This document shows, piece by piece, positions 1 to 7,045 of a stretch of DNA of 10,972 bases. Source of the DNA: SIG480 sp045614365 (GTDB taxonomy: Bacteria > Bacillota > Clostridia > Oscillospirales > JAAYXM01); contig JAZLCV010000011.1 in NCBI GenBank assembly GCA_045614365.1, positions 1-10,972 on the forward strand. The letters are read 5' to 3'. The notes beneath the pieces were generated by a model. That model did no database searches, was not told where the DNA came from, and saw nothing but the letters and a program-made list of their open reading frames with translations. Position numbers and translations under genes: made by a program. Every line of letters begins with the position of its first letter. Positions within the stretch are counted from its first letter, which is position 1.

Positions 1-1
1 C

Positions 2-2764
2 GTAACAGCTAAGGCAATCGACCTCGGTATCTACAACGGCTGGACAGGCGATCCTTCTGTTCTCGCAACACGTGAGCTCGTTGCAAAGCTTATGAGAAAC
101 ACAATCTTCTCATCTGTATACACATACAGCGCAATCACAGGCTCCGGCTCCCAGATGGATGCACTCGGCCAGAACTACAACCAGACACTCGGCGAGCAGA
201 CAATGGGTCTCCGCGCTGTAACAGGTATCGTAGTTGCAAACGATCGCTATGAGCTTGAGACAGACGAATTCGGCGAAGCACTTGAAGGCACAATGCCGAA
301 CCATAGAGACGATGAGTCTGTAGTTTACTACACACGCAAGAATTCCAACGGCACAACAACAGGTGACTACGTTGTTCTCGACCGTGCACTCGATGATGAT
401 ATGCTCGGTGCAAAGGTAAACGTTTACTTCACAGCTGACATTATCAAGAACAGCAACGGTGCCTTCCTCAGATATGAGGATCTCAAGGTCCTTGGTAACG
501 TTCTTGTAAACAGCGATACAGTAGCATACACTGTTCCGGCTATCGCAACAAAGGTTATGCCTGATGCATCTTCCAACAGCGGTAGCACAATCCGTCCGTA
601 CATCGCATTCGAGGTAGACGGCGTTGAGAAGCAGGTTGTTGCTTCTAAGGATATGCCGAAGATTGCTAAGAAGGTAAATGCACAGACATCTACTGATACC
701 ATTGATTATGATATTGATGGCGACGGAGTTGTTGACAGCGGTGTACAGATTGCAGCTGCTATGAAGGCAGAGTTTGCTCCTTATGCATATGTTGTTAAGG
801 GCGATGTTGATGATGATGGTACTCTTGAGTACGCAGCAGGTGACGCTGATGCTACTAATGCATTTATGGCTGACTTCGGTGCTCCGACACTTTCCCAGTA
901 CCGTTTCGTTTCAGTTGATGGTGGTAACACCTACAGCTACATCATCAAGACTGTTTCCGGTAACACAGCAAACAACATCGGCGACAATGCTGACATCGGT
1001 TCTGTAACGGCTTACAGCGCAGAGCGTGGCACAATCAAGATTTCTGGTATTTCCGCTCTTGATCTCGAGGATGTTGTTCTCGTAGATGAGATTGCAGTTG
1101 ATGATTATGTTGCATACTACCGTGCAAACGGCAAGATCTACGTTGAGAAGCTCGAAGCTCTCACAGCTGGCGTTGAAGACTTTACAGAAGATAACGGCGT
1201 TGTTCTTAACGGCGGTGTCTACTATGTATTGGATGACAATGCAAACAGCATCAGCGGCAACGTTTACACAAACTACTACTACGGCAACCCGAGTGCAATG
1301 AACGCTACAACAAAGTACCTCACATTCGGCAACCTCATTTATGAGATCAAGGCTGATGATGAAGTTTCTGTTGAAAACAGCAACTACGCTGTAATCCTCA
1401 ACTCTTACTATGATGAGCAGGAGCAGGTTGCTCGCGTAAAGCTCGGCTTTGCAGACAACACAGCTGCTTCTTACACAGTAGGCAAGCTTTCCACACCGGT
1501 CTCTTCTGACCTTTCTGATGCAAAGAACGACCAGGCAACTCTCTTTGCTAACAACCAGAAGTTTGGTCTCGTAGTTCAGTACAAGATTCTTGACAACGGA
1601 ACAGTTGACCTTTCCGCTCAGAACTTCAACGGCTACAATGACATTGCTTCTAACGAAACATTGACTTCCAACAAGGAAACAAAGACATACACAGATAAGT
1701 TTGCATCCGGCACATCAATCGTTTCTGAGATGGCATTTAAGACAAATACTCAGAGCGGTACTGCAAACAAGTATGCGCTTAACGATTCTGCTATCGTCTT
1801 TGCTCTTTACGGTAACCCGAACCAGGATGATAACGACAATGATGTTTGCGCAAAGTGCGGTCAGGTATTTACATCATCTTGCGCAAGTGGTAACCCGGCA
1901 CATACAAAGAAGGTTACTGCAGGAACAGCAGTTTCTCACAAGGCTTACAAGCTTAACGACCTTAAGAACCTCACTGTAAATGCTATCAACGGTCTTTCTA
2001 TCGCTAACGAAGCACATCACTGGAGTGGTGCAGGCGATGCATATGCATCCTACATTGTAAACACACGTTCGACAAACAACAATGCTATCGTTGCTGCTGC
2101 TGTAACGGTTGGTTCTTCCCTCTCCATGGGTGCTGCTCAGTACGAGACAACAGACAACTATGCATACGTTGTTTCTGCAACTCAGAAGTACAACAGCGCA
2201 ACAGACCTTTACTACCTTGAGATGACACTTATCAACGATAAGGAAATCTTCACAGCTAAGACTGTTGACGATGTTCAGACTCTCAGCTCACAGTCCTTCA
2301 TTGACGGCACAACATTGGGCAAGCGCCGCGATCTTGACAACCAGATCGTTGTTTACGATGTAGACGCTGATGGCAACATCATTATGCTCGATAACACTGT
2401 TGACAGTGAGACAACTGACCTCACAATTTATGCTGGTGCTCCGGACACTGTTACCAACACTACTAAGGGCTTCTATGCAGTAAGCATCGTATCCGAGAAG
2501 AACGGTATCGTTTCCTTCTTCGATGCTGACGGCAACACCTACGATGTAAAGCAGGATACTCCGGAAGCAATCAAGTATCATGAGGATGGTTACACCATCA
2601 TCGCTATCGGCGAGGATTCCTACGAAGGCAGCTACCTCACAAAGGTTTCCGCAACTGAGACAGCACTTGATTCCGATGTAGTTGGTGCAAACGCTGTTAT
2701 CCAGCTCGACGAAGGCAAGATCGTACGTATCTACTCCTTCGCAGACGGTTACTTCCCGGGCTAA
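2..2764 (+). CDS. Large surface protein, probable S-layer/SLH-type, 5' end missing
   Basis: The reading frame is open from base 2, so the gene begins off the window; the ATG at 92 is internal. About 920 residues are visible, ending in tandem stops TAA TAG. Residues 1-33 (ending ATRELVAKLMRNTIF) resemble the end of an SLH repeat, which anchors proteins to the cell wall polymer. The following stretch, with GLRAVTGIVVAND, resembles what I recall following SLH domains in clostridial S-layer proteins. The rest is beta-prone and rich in Asn, Asp, Thr and Tyr. It contains several DxDxDG-type loops (710-727, 803-820, 2357-2374) that could bind calcium. The only cysteines form one cluster at 1847-1882. 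Codon use is strongly biased (ACA for Thr, AAC for Asn), unlike most neighbours and like the lipoprotein at 8702, which suggests high expression. The role is inferred as a structural cell-surface protein; no catalytic motif is recognised. The SLH call rests on a short edge segment. Confidence 0.72.
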   Translation, partial: VTAKAIDLGIYNGWTGDPSVLATRELVAKLMRNTIFSSVYTYSAITGSGSQMDALGQNYNQTLGEQTMGLRAVTGIVVANDRYELETDEFGEALEGTMPNHRDDESVVYYTRKNSNGTTTGDYVVLDRALDDDMLGAKVNVYFTADIIKNSNGAFLRYEDLKVLGNVLVNSDTVAYTVPAIATKVMPDASSNSGSTIRPYIAFEVDGVEKQVVASKDMPKIAKKVNAQTSTDTIDYDIDGDGVVDSGVQIAAAMKAEFAPYAYVVKGDVDDDGTLEYAAGDADATNAFMADFGAPTLSQYRFVSVDGGNTYSYIIKTVSGNTANNIGDNADIGSVTAYSAERGTIKISGISALDLEDVVLVDEIAVDDYVAYYRANGKIYVEKLEALTAGVEDFTEDNGVVLNGGVYYVLDDNANSISGNVYTNYYYGNPSAMNATTKYLTFGNLIYEIKADDEVSVENSNYAVILNSYYDEQEQVARVKLGFADNTAASYTVGKLSTPVSSDLSDAKNDQATLFANNQKFGLVVQYKILDNGTVDLSAQNFNGYNDIASNETLTSNKETKTYTDKFASGTSIVSEMAFKTNTQSGTANKYALNDSAIVFALYGNPNQDDNDNDVCAKCGQVFTSSCASGNPAHTKKVTAGTAVSHKAYKLNDLKNLTVNAINGLSIANEAHHWSGAGDAYASYIVNTRSTNNNAIVAAAVTVGSSLSMGAAQYETTDNYAYVVSATQKYNSATDLYYLEMTLINDKEIFTAKTVDDVQTLSSQSFIDGTTLGKRRDLDNQIVVYDVDADGNIIMLDNTVDSETTDLTIYAGAPDTVTNTTKGFYAVSIVSEKNGIVSFFDADGNTYDVKQDTPEAIKYHEDGYTIIAIGEDSYEGSYLTKVSATETALDSDVVGANAVIQLDEGKIVRIYSFADGYFPG

Positions 2765-2803
2765 TAGCCAAGGTGTTAACCACAATAAATAGTTCACTAT
2801 TTT

Positions 2804-2832
2804 CCCGCGGGGTTTCCACCCCGCGGGTTTTT
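2804..2832 (+). terminator. Intrinsic terminator of the surface protein gene
   Basis: A perfect 9-bp GC stem (CCCGCGGGG at 2804-2812 pairing with CCCCGCGGG at 2819-2827) has a 6-base loop and is followed by five Ts. It lies 40 bases after the stop codon and separates the surface protein gene from the next promoter. Confidence 0.95.
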
Positions 2833-2841
2833 GTATACTTG

Positions 2842-2870
2842 TTGACAAATTCTGAAGGTGAGCGTATAAT
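2842..2870 (+). promoter_or_regulatory. Consensus sigma-A promoter of the aldo-keto reductase gene
   Basis: TTGACA (2842-2847) and TATAAT (2865-2870) are separated by exactly 17 bases, so both hexamers and the spacer match the housekeeping consensus. Transcription should start near 2877, giving a leader of about 80 bases. The promoter begins ten bases after the preceding terminator's T-run. Confidence 0.92.
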
Positions 2871-2945
2871 AAGCGCATAACTTAATTTCATATTACCAAG
2901 GATAACGGGGTAAACTTATATGGAGATAAAGCGTAAAAAGTATCC

Positions 2946-2950
2946 GGAGG
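2946..2950 (+). promoter_or_regulatory. Ribosome binding site deciding the reductase start
   Basis: GGAGG lies five bases before the ATG at 2956. It is much better than the weak ACGGGG before the alternative in-frame ATG at 2920, and translation from 2920 would read through this site. Confidence 0.7.
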
Positions 2951-2955
2951 AAGTT

Positions 2956-3960
2956 ATGGAATATATTGCAAACGAAAAAAGATATGAGAAAATGCTATAC
3001 AAAAACTGTGGAGAAAGCGGGCTGAAGCTTCCGGCGGTTTCATTGGGGCTCTGGCACAATTTTGGCAGTACTGCTGACTTTGAAAATATGCGGAAAATGT
3101 GTTTTACGGCATTTGATAACGGAATAACTCATTTTGACCTTGCCAACAATTACGGTCCAGAAGCGGGAAGCGCCGAGATTAACTTCGGCAGGATAATTGA
3201 TAAGGATATGAAACCGTACCGCGATGAAATGATAATAAGCACGAAAGCCGGATATTATATGTGGCCCGGACCGTACGGCGATAAGGGAAGCAGAAAATAT
3301 CTTATCTCAAGCCTTGACCAAAGCTTGAAGAGAATGAATATTGATTATGTTGATATTTTTTACCACCACAGACCGGATCTGGAAACTCCGCTTTATGAAA
3401 CGATGTGGGCTCTGGACAGCATTGTGAAGAGCGGCAAGGCGCTTTATGTGGGATTGTCTAACTATGATGGAGAGACGATGGAAAAAGCGGCGGATATACT
3501 GCAGGAGCTTCATTGTCCGTTTGTAATAAATCAAAACAGGTATTCACTTCTTGACAGAACGGTTGAGGAAAACGGAATACTGGATAGCGCGAGGCTTCGG
3601 AAAAAGGGTATGATTATCTTCAGCCCGCTTGCACAAGGGCTTCTGTCAGACCGGTATCTTAACGGCATCCCGAGTGACAGCCGCGTAAAAACAGACGGAC
3701 GTTTCCTTAATGAGAGCTCAATTTCGCAGCCGCTTCTTGCAAAGCTTCAGAAGCTTAATGAAATAGCCATGCGGCGCGGACAGACGCTTGCACAGATGGC
3801 ACTTGCATGGGTGTACAGCCGCGAAGGTATAACGAGCGTGCTTATCGGTGCATCAAAGCCGGAGCAGATAATTGAAAATATTAAAATGGCGGAGAATGTC
3901 TATTTCAGCTGCGCAGAGCTTGCCGAAATAGACGAAATTCTCGGCAAGGACGAAATTTAA
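2956..3960 (+). CDS. yghZ: Aldo-keto reductase of the YghZ/Gpr (AKR14) type
   Basis: This is a 334-residue cytosolic NADPH-dependent aldo-keto reductase. It matches the E. coli YghZ (Gpr) family along nearly its whole length, including SLGLWHNFG near residue 29, THFDLANNYGP near 58, STKAGYYMWPGPYG near 95, and SVLIGAS near the C-terminus. E. coli YghZ is reported to reduce L-glyceraldehyde 3-phosphate and detoxify methylglyoxal. The AKR catalytic tetrad is present as D61, Y66, K97 and H138. The start at 2956 aligns MEYIANEKRY with the N-terminus of the family and has a good ribosome binding site; an in-frame ATG at 2920 would add 12 lysine-rich residues. The gene forms its own transcription unit between a consensus promoter and a hairpin terminator. 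The physiological substrate in this organism is inferred, not shown. Confidence 0.93.
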   Translation: MEYIANEKRYEKMLYKNCGESGLKLPAVSLGLWHNFGSTADFENMRKMCFTAFDNGITHFDLANNYGPEAGSAEINFGRIIDKDMKPYRDEMIISTKAGYYMWPGPYGDKGSRKYLISSLDQSLKRMNIDYVDIFYHHRPDLETPLYETMWALDSIVKSGKALYVGLSNYDGETMEKAADILQELHCPFVINQNRYSLLDRTVEENGILDSARLRKKGMIIFSPLAQGLLSDRYLNGIPSDSRVKTDGRFLNESSISQPLLAKLQKLNEIAMRRGQTLAQMALAWVYSREGITSVLIGASKPEQIIENIKMAENVYFSCAELAEIDEILGKDEI

Positions 3961-3962
3961 AA

Positions 3963-4009
3963 GTGCAACAAAACACACAGGAGCATAGCTTGTGTGTTTT
4001 TTGTTGCAC
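3963..4009 (+). terminator. Probable terminator after the reductase, right arm shared with the next promoter
   Basis: GTGCAACAAAACACACA (3963-3979) pairs with the segment ending at 4009, which contains TGTGTG, TTTTTT and GTTGCAC. The stem is long, with a small bulge in the A/T part and a loop of about ten bases. The T-run lies inside the right arm rather than after it, so the hairpin may act on both strands. It starts two bases after the stop codon. Confidence 0.72.
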
Positions 4010-4032
4010 AGTCAGGAAAAAGGTGGTATACT
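4004..4032 (+). promoter_or_regulatory. Sigma-A promoter of the ynzC-azlCD unit
   Basis: TTGCAC (4004-4009) and TATACT (4027-4032) have a 17-base spacer, with an extended -10 TG at 4024-4025. The -35 box lies in the right arm of the preceding terminator hairpin. Transcription would start near 4039, giving a leader of under 30 bases. Confidence 0.72.
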
Positions 4033-4065
4033 TTTATTATAAATGAAATCGTTTGGGAGGAGAAA

Positions 4066-4278
4066 ATGAAAATGGAATTTGATAAGCTTGTCGCAAGAAT
4101 AAACGAGCTTGCGAAGAAATCAAGGGGCGAAGGTCTTTCCGATGCTGAAAAGGATGAGCAGGCAACGCTGCGTAAAGAATACATTGCAAAATTCCGCCAG
4201 GGAATGGAAAATACGCTCAGCAATGTCTATATCGTAGACGAAAAGGGCAACAAGAAAAAGGTGCAGAAGAAAAAATGA
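4066..4278 (+). CDS. ynzC: YnzC/UPF0291 (DUF896) small protein
   Basis: This is a small 70-residue cytosolic protein. The core IARINELAKK-type segment (residues 8-18), the EKDEQATLRKEYIAKFR segment (28-44) and the NTL-NVYIVDEKGN segment (49-62) follow the Bacillus subtilis YnzC pattern. The family forms a short two-helix hairpin; YnzC is linked to the SOS-region gene yneA in Bacillus, but its molecular role is not established. The start at 4066 is preceded by GGAGG at 4056-4060 with five-base spacing; a second ATG at 4072 is too far from it, and reading upstream to 3994 has no support. The C-terminus is very basic (KKKVQKKK). The stop overlaps the azlC start by four bases (ATGA), so the two are probably translationally coupled. 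There is no obvious functional link to amino acid export. Confidence 0.9.
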   Translation: MKMEFDKLVARINELAKKSRGEGLSDAEKDEQATLRKEYIAKFRQGMENTLSNVYIVDEKGNKKKVQKKK

Positions 4279-4991
4279 CAGAACACAATAAATTTATAAA
4301 AGGAATAGCGGATGGAATGCCGATTTGTCTCGGGTATCTTTCCGTAGCTTTTGCATTTGGAATATTTGCTGTTGAGAGCGGACTTTCAATATGGGAAACG
4401 CTGCTTGTTTCAATGACGAATGTAACAAGCGCGGGCCAGCTTGCTGCGGTACCCATAATGGTTACAGGCGGAACGCTCATAGAGCTTGCAACGGCACAGC
4501 TTGTTATAAATCTGCGGTATGCGCTGATGTCGGTGTCGTTGTCGCAGAAGCTGGGCGAAAGCGTGCGTCTGCCGGACAGATTTTTGCTTTCATTTGTAAA
4601 CACGGACGAGGTTTTTGCCGTGGCAAGTGAAAAGACCGGCACAGTCGGACGAAAATATATGTACGGACTTATTCTTATGCCGTATATCGGATGGAGTGCA
4701 GGCACGCTCATTGGCGCGGCGGCGGGAAACATCCTCCCGGCGTCTGTGGTTTCTGCGCTTGGCATTGCGATTTACGGGATGTTTGTCGCAATAGTTATCC
4801 CCGCAATGAAGATGAACCGCCGTTGTCTTGTGTGTGTTCTGTTTGCTGTTGCGCTTTCCTGTGCATTCCGGTATCTTCCGAAGCTTGCGGCGGTGCCGTC
4901 GGGATTTACGGTTATCATCTGTGCTGTGGCGGCAAGCGCTCTGTTTGCGTTTGTCGCACCCGTAAACATAGAGGAGGAAATGTCTGAATAA
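4275..4991 (+). CDS. azlC: AzlC, large subunit of branched-chain amino acid exporter
   Basis: This is a 238-residue polytopic membrane protein. Hydrophobic stretches near residues 15-35, 41-65, 128-150, 155-178, 183-198 and 208-230 suggest multiple transmembrane helices. Family landmarks include the NLRYALMSVSL motif (79-89), SAGQLAA (52-58) and TDEVFAV (110-116). AzlC works with the small protein AzlD to export branched-chain amino acids; in Bacillus subtilis the azl genes were found through resistance to the leucine analogue 4-azaleucine. The length is usual for the family. Translation starts inside the ynzC stop (ATGA overlap) with only a weak upstream AAAGG, so initiation is probably coupled. 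The stop codon lies in the loop of a perfect 8-bp hairpin. azlD follows after a gap of 120 bases, wider than usual for this pair. Confidence 0.92.
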   Translation: MTEHNKFIKGIADGMPICLGYLSVAFAFGIFAVESGLSIWETLLVSMTNVTSAGQLAAVPIMVTGGTLIELATAQLVINLRYALMSVSLSQKLGESVRLPDRFLLSFVNTDEVFAVASEKTGTVGRKYMYGLILMPYIGWSAGTLIGAAAGNILPASVVSALGIAIYGMFVAIVIPAMKMNRRCLVCVLFAVALSCAFRYLPKLAAVPSGFTVIICAVAASALFAFVAPVNIEEEMSE

Positions 4992-5000
4992 TTTCAGACA
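4981..5000 (+). repeat. Perfect hairpin enclosing the azlC stop codon
   Basis: TGTCTGAA (4981-4988) and TTCAGACA (4993-5000) are exact inverted copies around a 4-base loop. The azlC TAA occupies the first three loop bases. No T-run follows, so it is not a standard terminator; it could stabilise the 3' end of the ynzC-azlC segment or slow a terminating ribosome. Confidence 0.6.
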
Positions 5001-5006
5001 GGTAAA

Positions 5007-5036
5007 AGTTAAGAGTTAAGGGTGAAGAGGTAAGGT
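5007..5036 (+). repeat. Purine-rich repeat in the azlC-azlD gap
   Basis: This stretch is built from imperfect 7-base units of the AGAGTTA/GGGTGA type. By hand alignment it matches bases 9868-9897 at 24 of 30 positions. Neither copy encodes a recognisable protein. It resembles short dispersed intergenic repeats of clostridial genomes, but that identity is an inference. Confidence 0.5.
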
Positions 5037-5081
5037 GCAAAATGCAATGCATTTTGATTTTATTATATTTTGTTTTGCGCC
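5034..5081 (+). repeat. Two mutually exclusive hairpins in the azlC-azlD gap
   Basis: CAAAATGCA (5038-5046) and TGCATTTTG (5048-5056) form a compact hairpin followed by a T-rich tail. Alternatively GGTGCAAAA (5034-5042) pairs with TTTTGCGCC (5073-5081), including one G-T pair, around a larger loop. Both use the same CAAAA segment, so only one can form at a time. The small hairpin could act as a weak terminator or processing site that lowers azlD expression. It may instead be the remains of a small repeat element. Confidence 0.45.
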
Positions 5082-5111
5082 CCGGTTGCAGTGAAAGGTA
5101 TGGTTATAAAG

Positions 5112-5423
5112 ATGCATAGTTACTGGATATATCTTTTGGTTATGGCGGGAATAACATATCTTATACGAATGCTTCCGCTTGTGCTTATCAAAAAGAAAAT
5201 AAAAAACAGATTCTTGATTTCATTCTTGTATTACATACCGTATACCGTGCTTGCGGTAATGACCGTTCCGGCGATTTTTTATTCGACGTCATCGCCAATT
5301 TCTGCCGCAATCGGATTTGTGGCGGCGGTAGCGCTCGCCCTGCGCGGGAAAAGTCTCCTGACTGTTGCGGCGCTTTCAAGCGCCGTGGTGTTCTGCACGG
5401 AATGGATAATGAGGATGATGTGA
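5112..5423 (+). CDS. azlD: AzlD, small subunit of branched-chain amino acid exporter
   Basis: This is a 103-residue hydrophobic protein of usual AzlD length. The segment ITYLIRMLPL (residues 14-23) and the YIPYTVLAVMTVPAIFY stretch are typical of the family. Three to four membrane helices are likely, covering about 4-26, 35-55, 62-80 and 84-98. It partners AzlC in the inner membrane. The start is uncertain: ATG 5112 gives the usual short N-terminus but its AAAGG (5094-5098) is 13 bases away, while ATG 5100 (four residues longer) has that site only one base away. The TTG at 5070 is unlikely because it adds a non-family Cys/Pro stretch. The intergenic hairpins upstream may set its level relative to azlC. 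Confidence 0.87.
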   Translation: MHSYWIYLLVMAGITYLIRMLPLVLIKKKIKNRFLISFLYYIPYTVLAVMTVPAIFYSTSSPISAAIGFVAAVALALRGKSLLTVAALSSAVVFCTEWIMRMM

Positions 5424-5429
5424 GTCTCT

Positions 5430-5463
5430 GCCTGTGCAAATTATACTTGTACAGGCGCTTTTT
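5430..5463 (+). terminator. Intrinsic terminator after azlD
   Basis: GCCTGTGCAA (5430-5439) pairs with TTGTACAGGC (5447-5456) through ten pairs including one G-T, with a 7-base loop. GC and five Ts follow. It starts six bases after the azlD stop and its right arm holds the next promoter's -35 box. Confidence 0.85.
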
Positions 5464-5475
5464 ATATGATACAAT
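5447..5475 (+). promoter_or_regulatory. Sigma-A promoter of the comM-lipoprotein unit
   Basis: TTGTAC (5447-5452) and TACAAT (5470-5475) are 17 bases apart, with an extended -10 TG at 5467-5468. The -35 box coincides with the right arm of the azlD terminator. The start would be near 5482, about 43 bases before comM. Confidence 0.68.
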
Positions 5476-5524
5476 ATATGCATACAGATTCTTGTGACTT
5501 TATTCACAGACAGGGGATACGGAT

Positions 5525-7045
5525 ATGGTATCAAAAATTTATACGCTCGGGCTTTCGGGTGCAAGTGGTTTTATCGTAACTGCAGAGTGCGTTTTGTCCG
5601 GCGGAATGATGGGTTTTGAGGTAATCGGGCTTGCCGATACGGCGGTCAGGGAATCTCGTGATCGCGTCCGCGCCGCGGCAAAAACGCTTCCGATTCGTTT
5701 TCCGTCGGGGCACATAACGGTAAACCTTGCACCGGCAGGAAAAAAGAAGGAGGGCGCGGTGTATGACCTTCCCATTTTGCTCTCGGTGTTGGCATCGGCG
5801 AATCAGATAAGACAAGTTCCTGAAAAGTGCGCTTTTATCGGCGAACTTTCGCTTACCGGCGAGCTTCGTCCGGCGCGCGGCGTTCTTTCAATGGCGCTTG
5901 CGGCAAAGGCGGCGGGGATAAAGACGCTGTTTGTTCCGCGTGCGAATGCGCGTGAGGCGGCTCTTGCAGGAGAGGAGCTGGAGGTTTTTGGCGCGCGCGA
6001 CGTATCCGAGGTGGTAAACCATTTAAACGGTGACTTAACGCTTTCCCGCGAGCCGCAATGGATTCCGGACGAGGATGAAAATATTCACATTCCGGATTTT
6101 GCTGACGTGCGCGGTCAGGAAAACGTTAAGCGCGCGATAGAGATTGCCGCCGCAGGCGGACATAATATTCTGATGATTGGCCCTCCCGGTTCCGGAAAGA
6201 GTATGCTTGCCTCGCGCATACCGTCAATTCTTCCGGATATGACGCGCGAAGAGGCGCTTGAAGCGACGGAAATGCACTCGCTTGTGGGGCTTGTGTCGAA
6301 GGAGAGACCTCTTCTTGCATCGCGTCCCTTCCGTGCACCGCATCACAGTACGTCGCCCGTAAGTCTTTCGGGCGGAAGCTCGGCGCTTCGTCCGGGCGAG
6401 ATTTCGCTTGCGCACAACGGTGTGCTGTTTCTTGACGAGCTTCCGGAATTTCGGCGCGATGCGCTTGAGGTACTGCGTCAGCCGATGGAGACGGGTGAGG
6501 TTGTTATATCCCGCGTTGCCGGTACGGCAAACTATCCTGCACGGTTTATGCTCGTCTGTGCGATGAACCCGTGCAAATGCGGATGGTACGGCTATGAGAA
6601 TGGAGCTCACACCTGCACCTGCAGTGAAGCTTCGGTGGAAAAGTATATGGGACGTGTTTCCGGTCCGCTTATGGACAGAATTGATATCCATATAAACGTG
6701 CCGAATGTAACCTATGAAGATATGTCAAAAAAGGCAGACGGAGAGCTCTCTGCTGAGATACGCAAGCGCGTAAACCGTGCGCGTAAGCGTGCAAGGGCGC
6801 GCGGGGTTGCATGCAATGCACAGCTTTCACCGCGCAGGCTTCACGAGCTTGCGGTGCTCTCTGACGATGCGCAGGAGCTTTTAAAGAATGCGTTTGATGC
6901 GCTCGGGCTTACCGGACGCTCATATGATAAGATACTTAAGCTTTCCCTTACTATTGCCGATATGGCAGAGTCGGACGTTATCCGCGCCGAGCATATTGCC
7001 GAGGCAATTCAATACCGTTCTCTTGACAGGAGTGAAAACAGATGA
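5525..7045 (+). CDS. comM: ComM/YifB family AAA+ ATPase (Mg-chelatase-like)
   Basis: This 506-residue cytosolic protein has the full YifB/ComM architecture. An N-terminal ChlI-like domain (about 20-140) contains GFEVIGLADTAVRESRDRVRAA-type residues from 30. An AAA+ core has Walker A GPPGSGKS (219-226), Walker B VLFLDE (300-305) and the VSGPLMDRID segment (378-387). A C-terminal helical Mg-chelatase-type domain follows. Cysteines C350, C352, C364 and C366 form a possible metal site between the ATPase motifs. ComM in Gram-negative bacteria is a hexameric helicase that extends branch migration of incoming DNA during natural transformation; the role in clostridia is not established. The start has AGGGGA seven bases upstream, and MVSKIYTLGLSG is a typical family N-terminus. 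The stop overlaps the next gene by four bases. The frequent comM-dprA neighbourhood is absent here. Confidence 0.94.
   Translation: MVSKIYTLGLSGASGFIVTAECVLSGGMMGFEVIGLADTAVRESRDRVRAAAKTLPIRFPSGHITVNLAPAGKKKEGAVYDLPILLSVLASANQIRQVPEKCAFIGELSLTGELRPARGVLSMALAAKAAGIKTLFVPRANAREAALAGEELEVFGARDVSEVVNHLNGDLTLSREPQWIPDEDENIHIPDFADVRGQENVKRAIEIAAAGGHNILMIGPPGSGKSMLASRIPSILPDMTREEALEATEMHSLVGLVSKERPLLASRPFRAPHHSTSPVSLSGGSSALRPGEISLAHNGVLFLDELPEFRRDALEVLRQPMETGEVVISRVAGTANYPARFMLVCAMNPCKCGWYGYENGAHTCTCSEASVEKYMGRVSGPLMDRIDIHINVPNVTYEDMSKKADGELSAEIRKRVNRARKRARARGVACNAQLSPRRLHELAVLSDDAQELLKNAFDALGLTGRSYDKILKLSLTIADMAESDVIRAEHIAEAIQYRSLDRSENR

Noticed and set aside
710..820. Possible dockerin domain in the surface protein
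   Set aside because: The two acidic loops have roughly the right spacing, but position-12 Asp and the conserved helix residues of dockerins are missing, and the segment is internal rather than terminal.
2288..2878. Reverse-strand open frame across the surface protein 3' end
   Set aside because: It runs through a strong + strand terminator and promoter and is antisense to a well-supported frame.
4970..4991. AGGAGG-like site followed by ATG and three codons at the end of azlC
   Set aside because: It is in frame with azlC and stops at the same TAA, so it is simply the natural C-terminus MSE.
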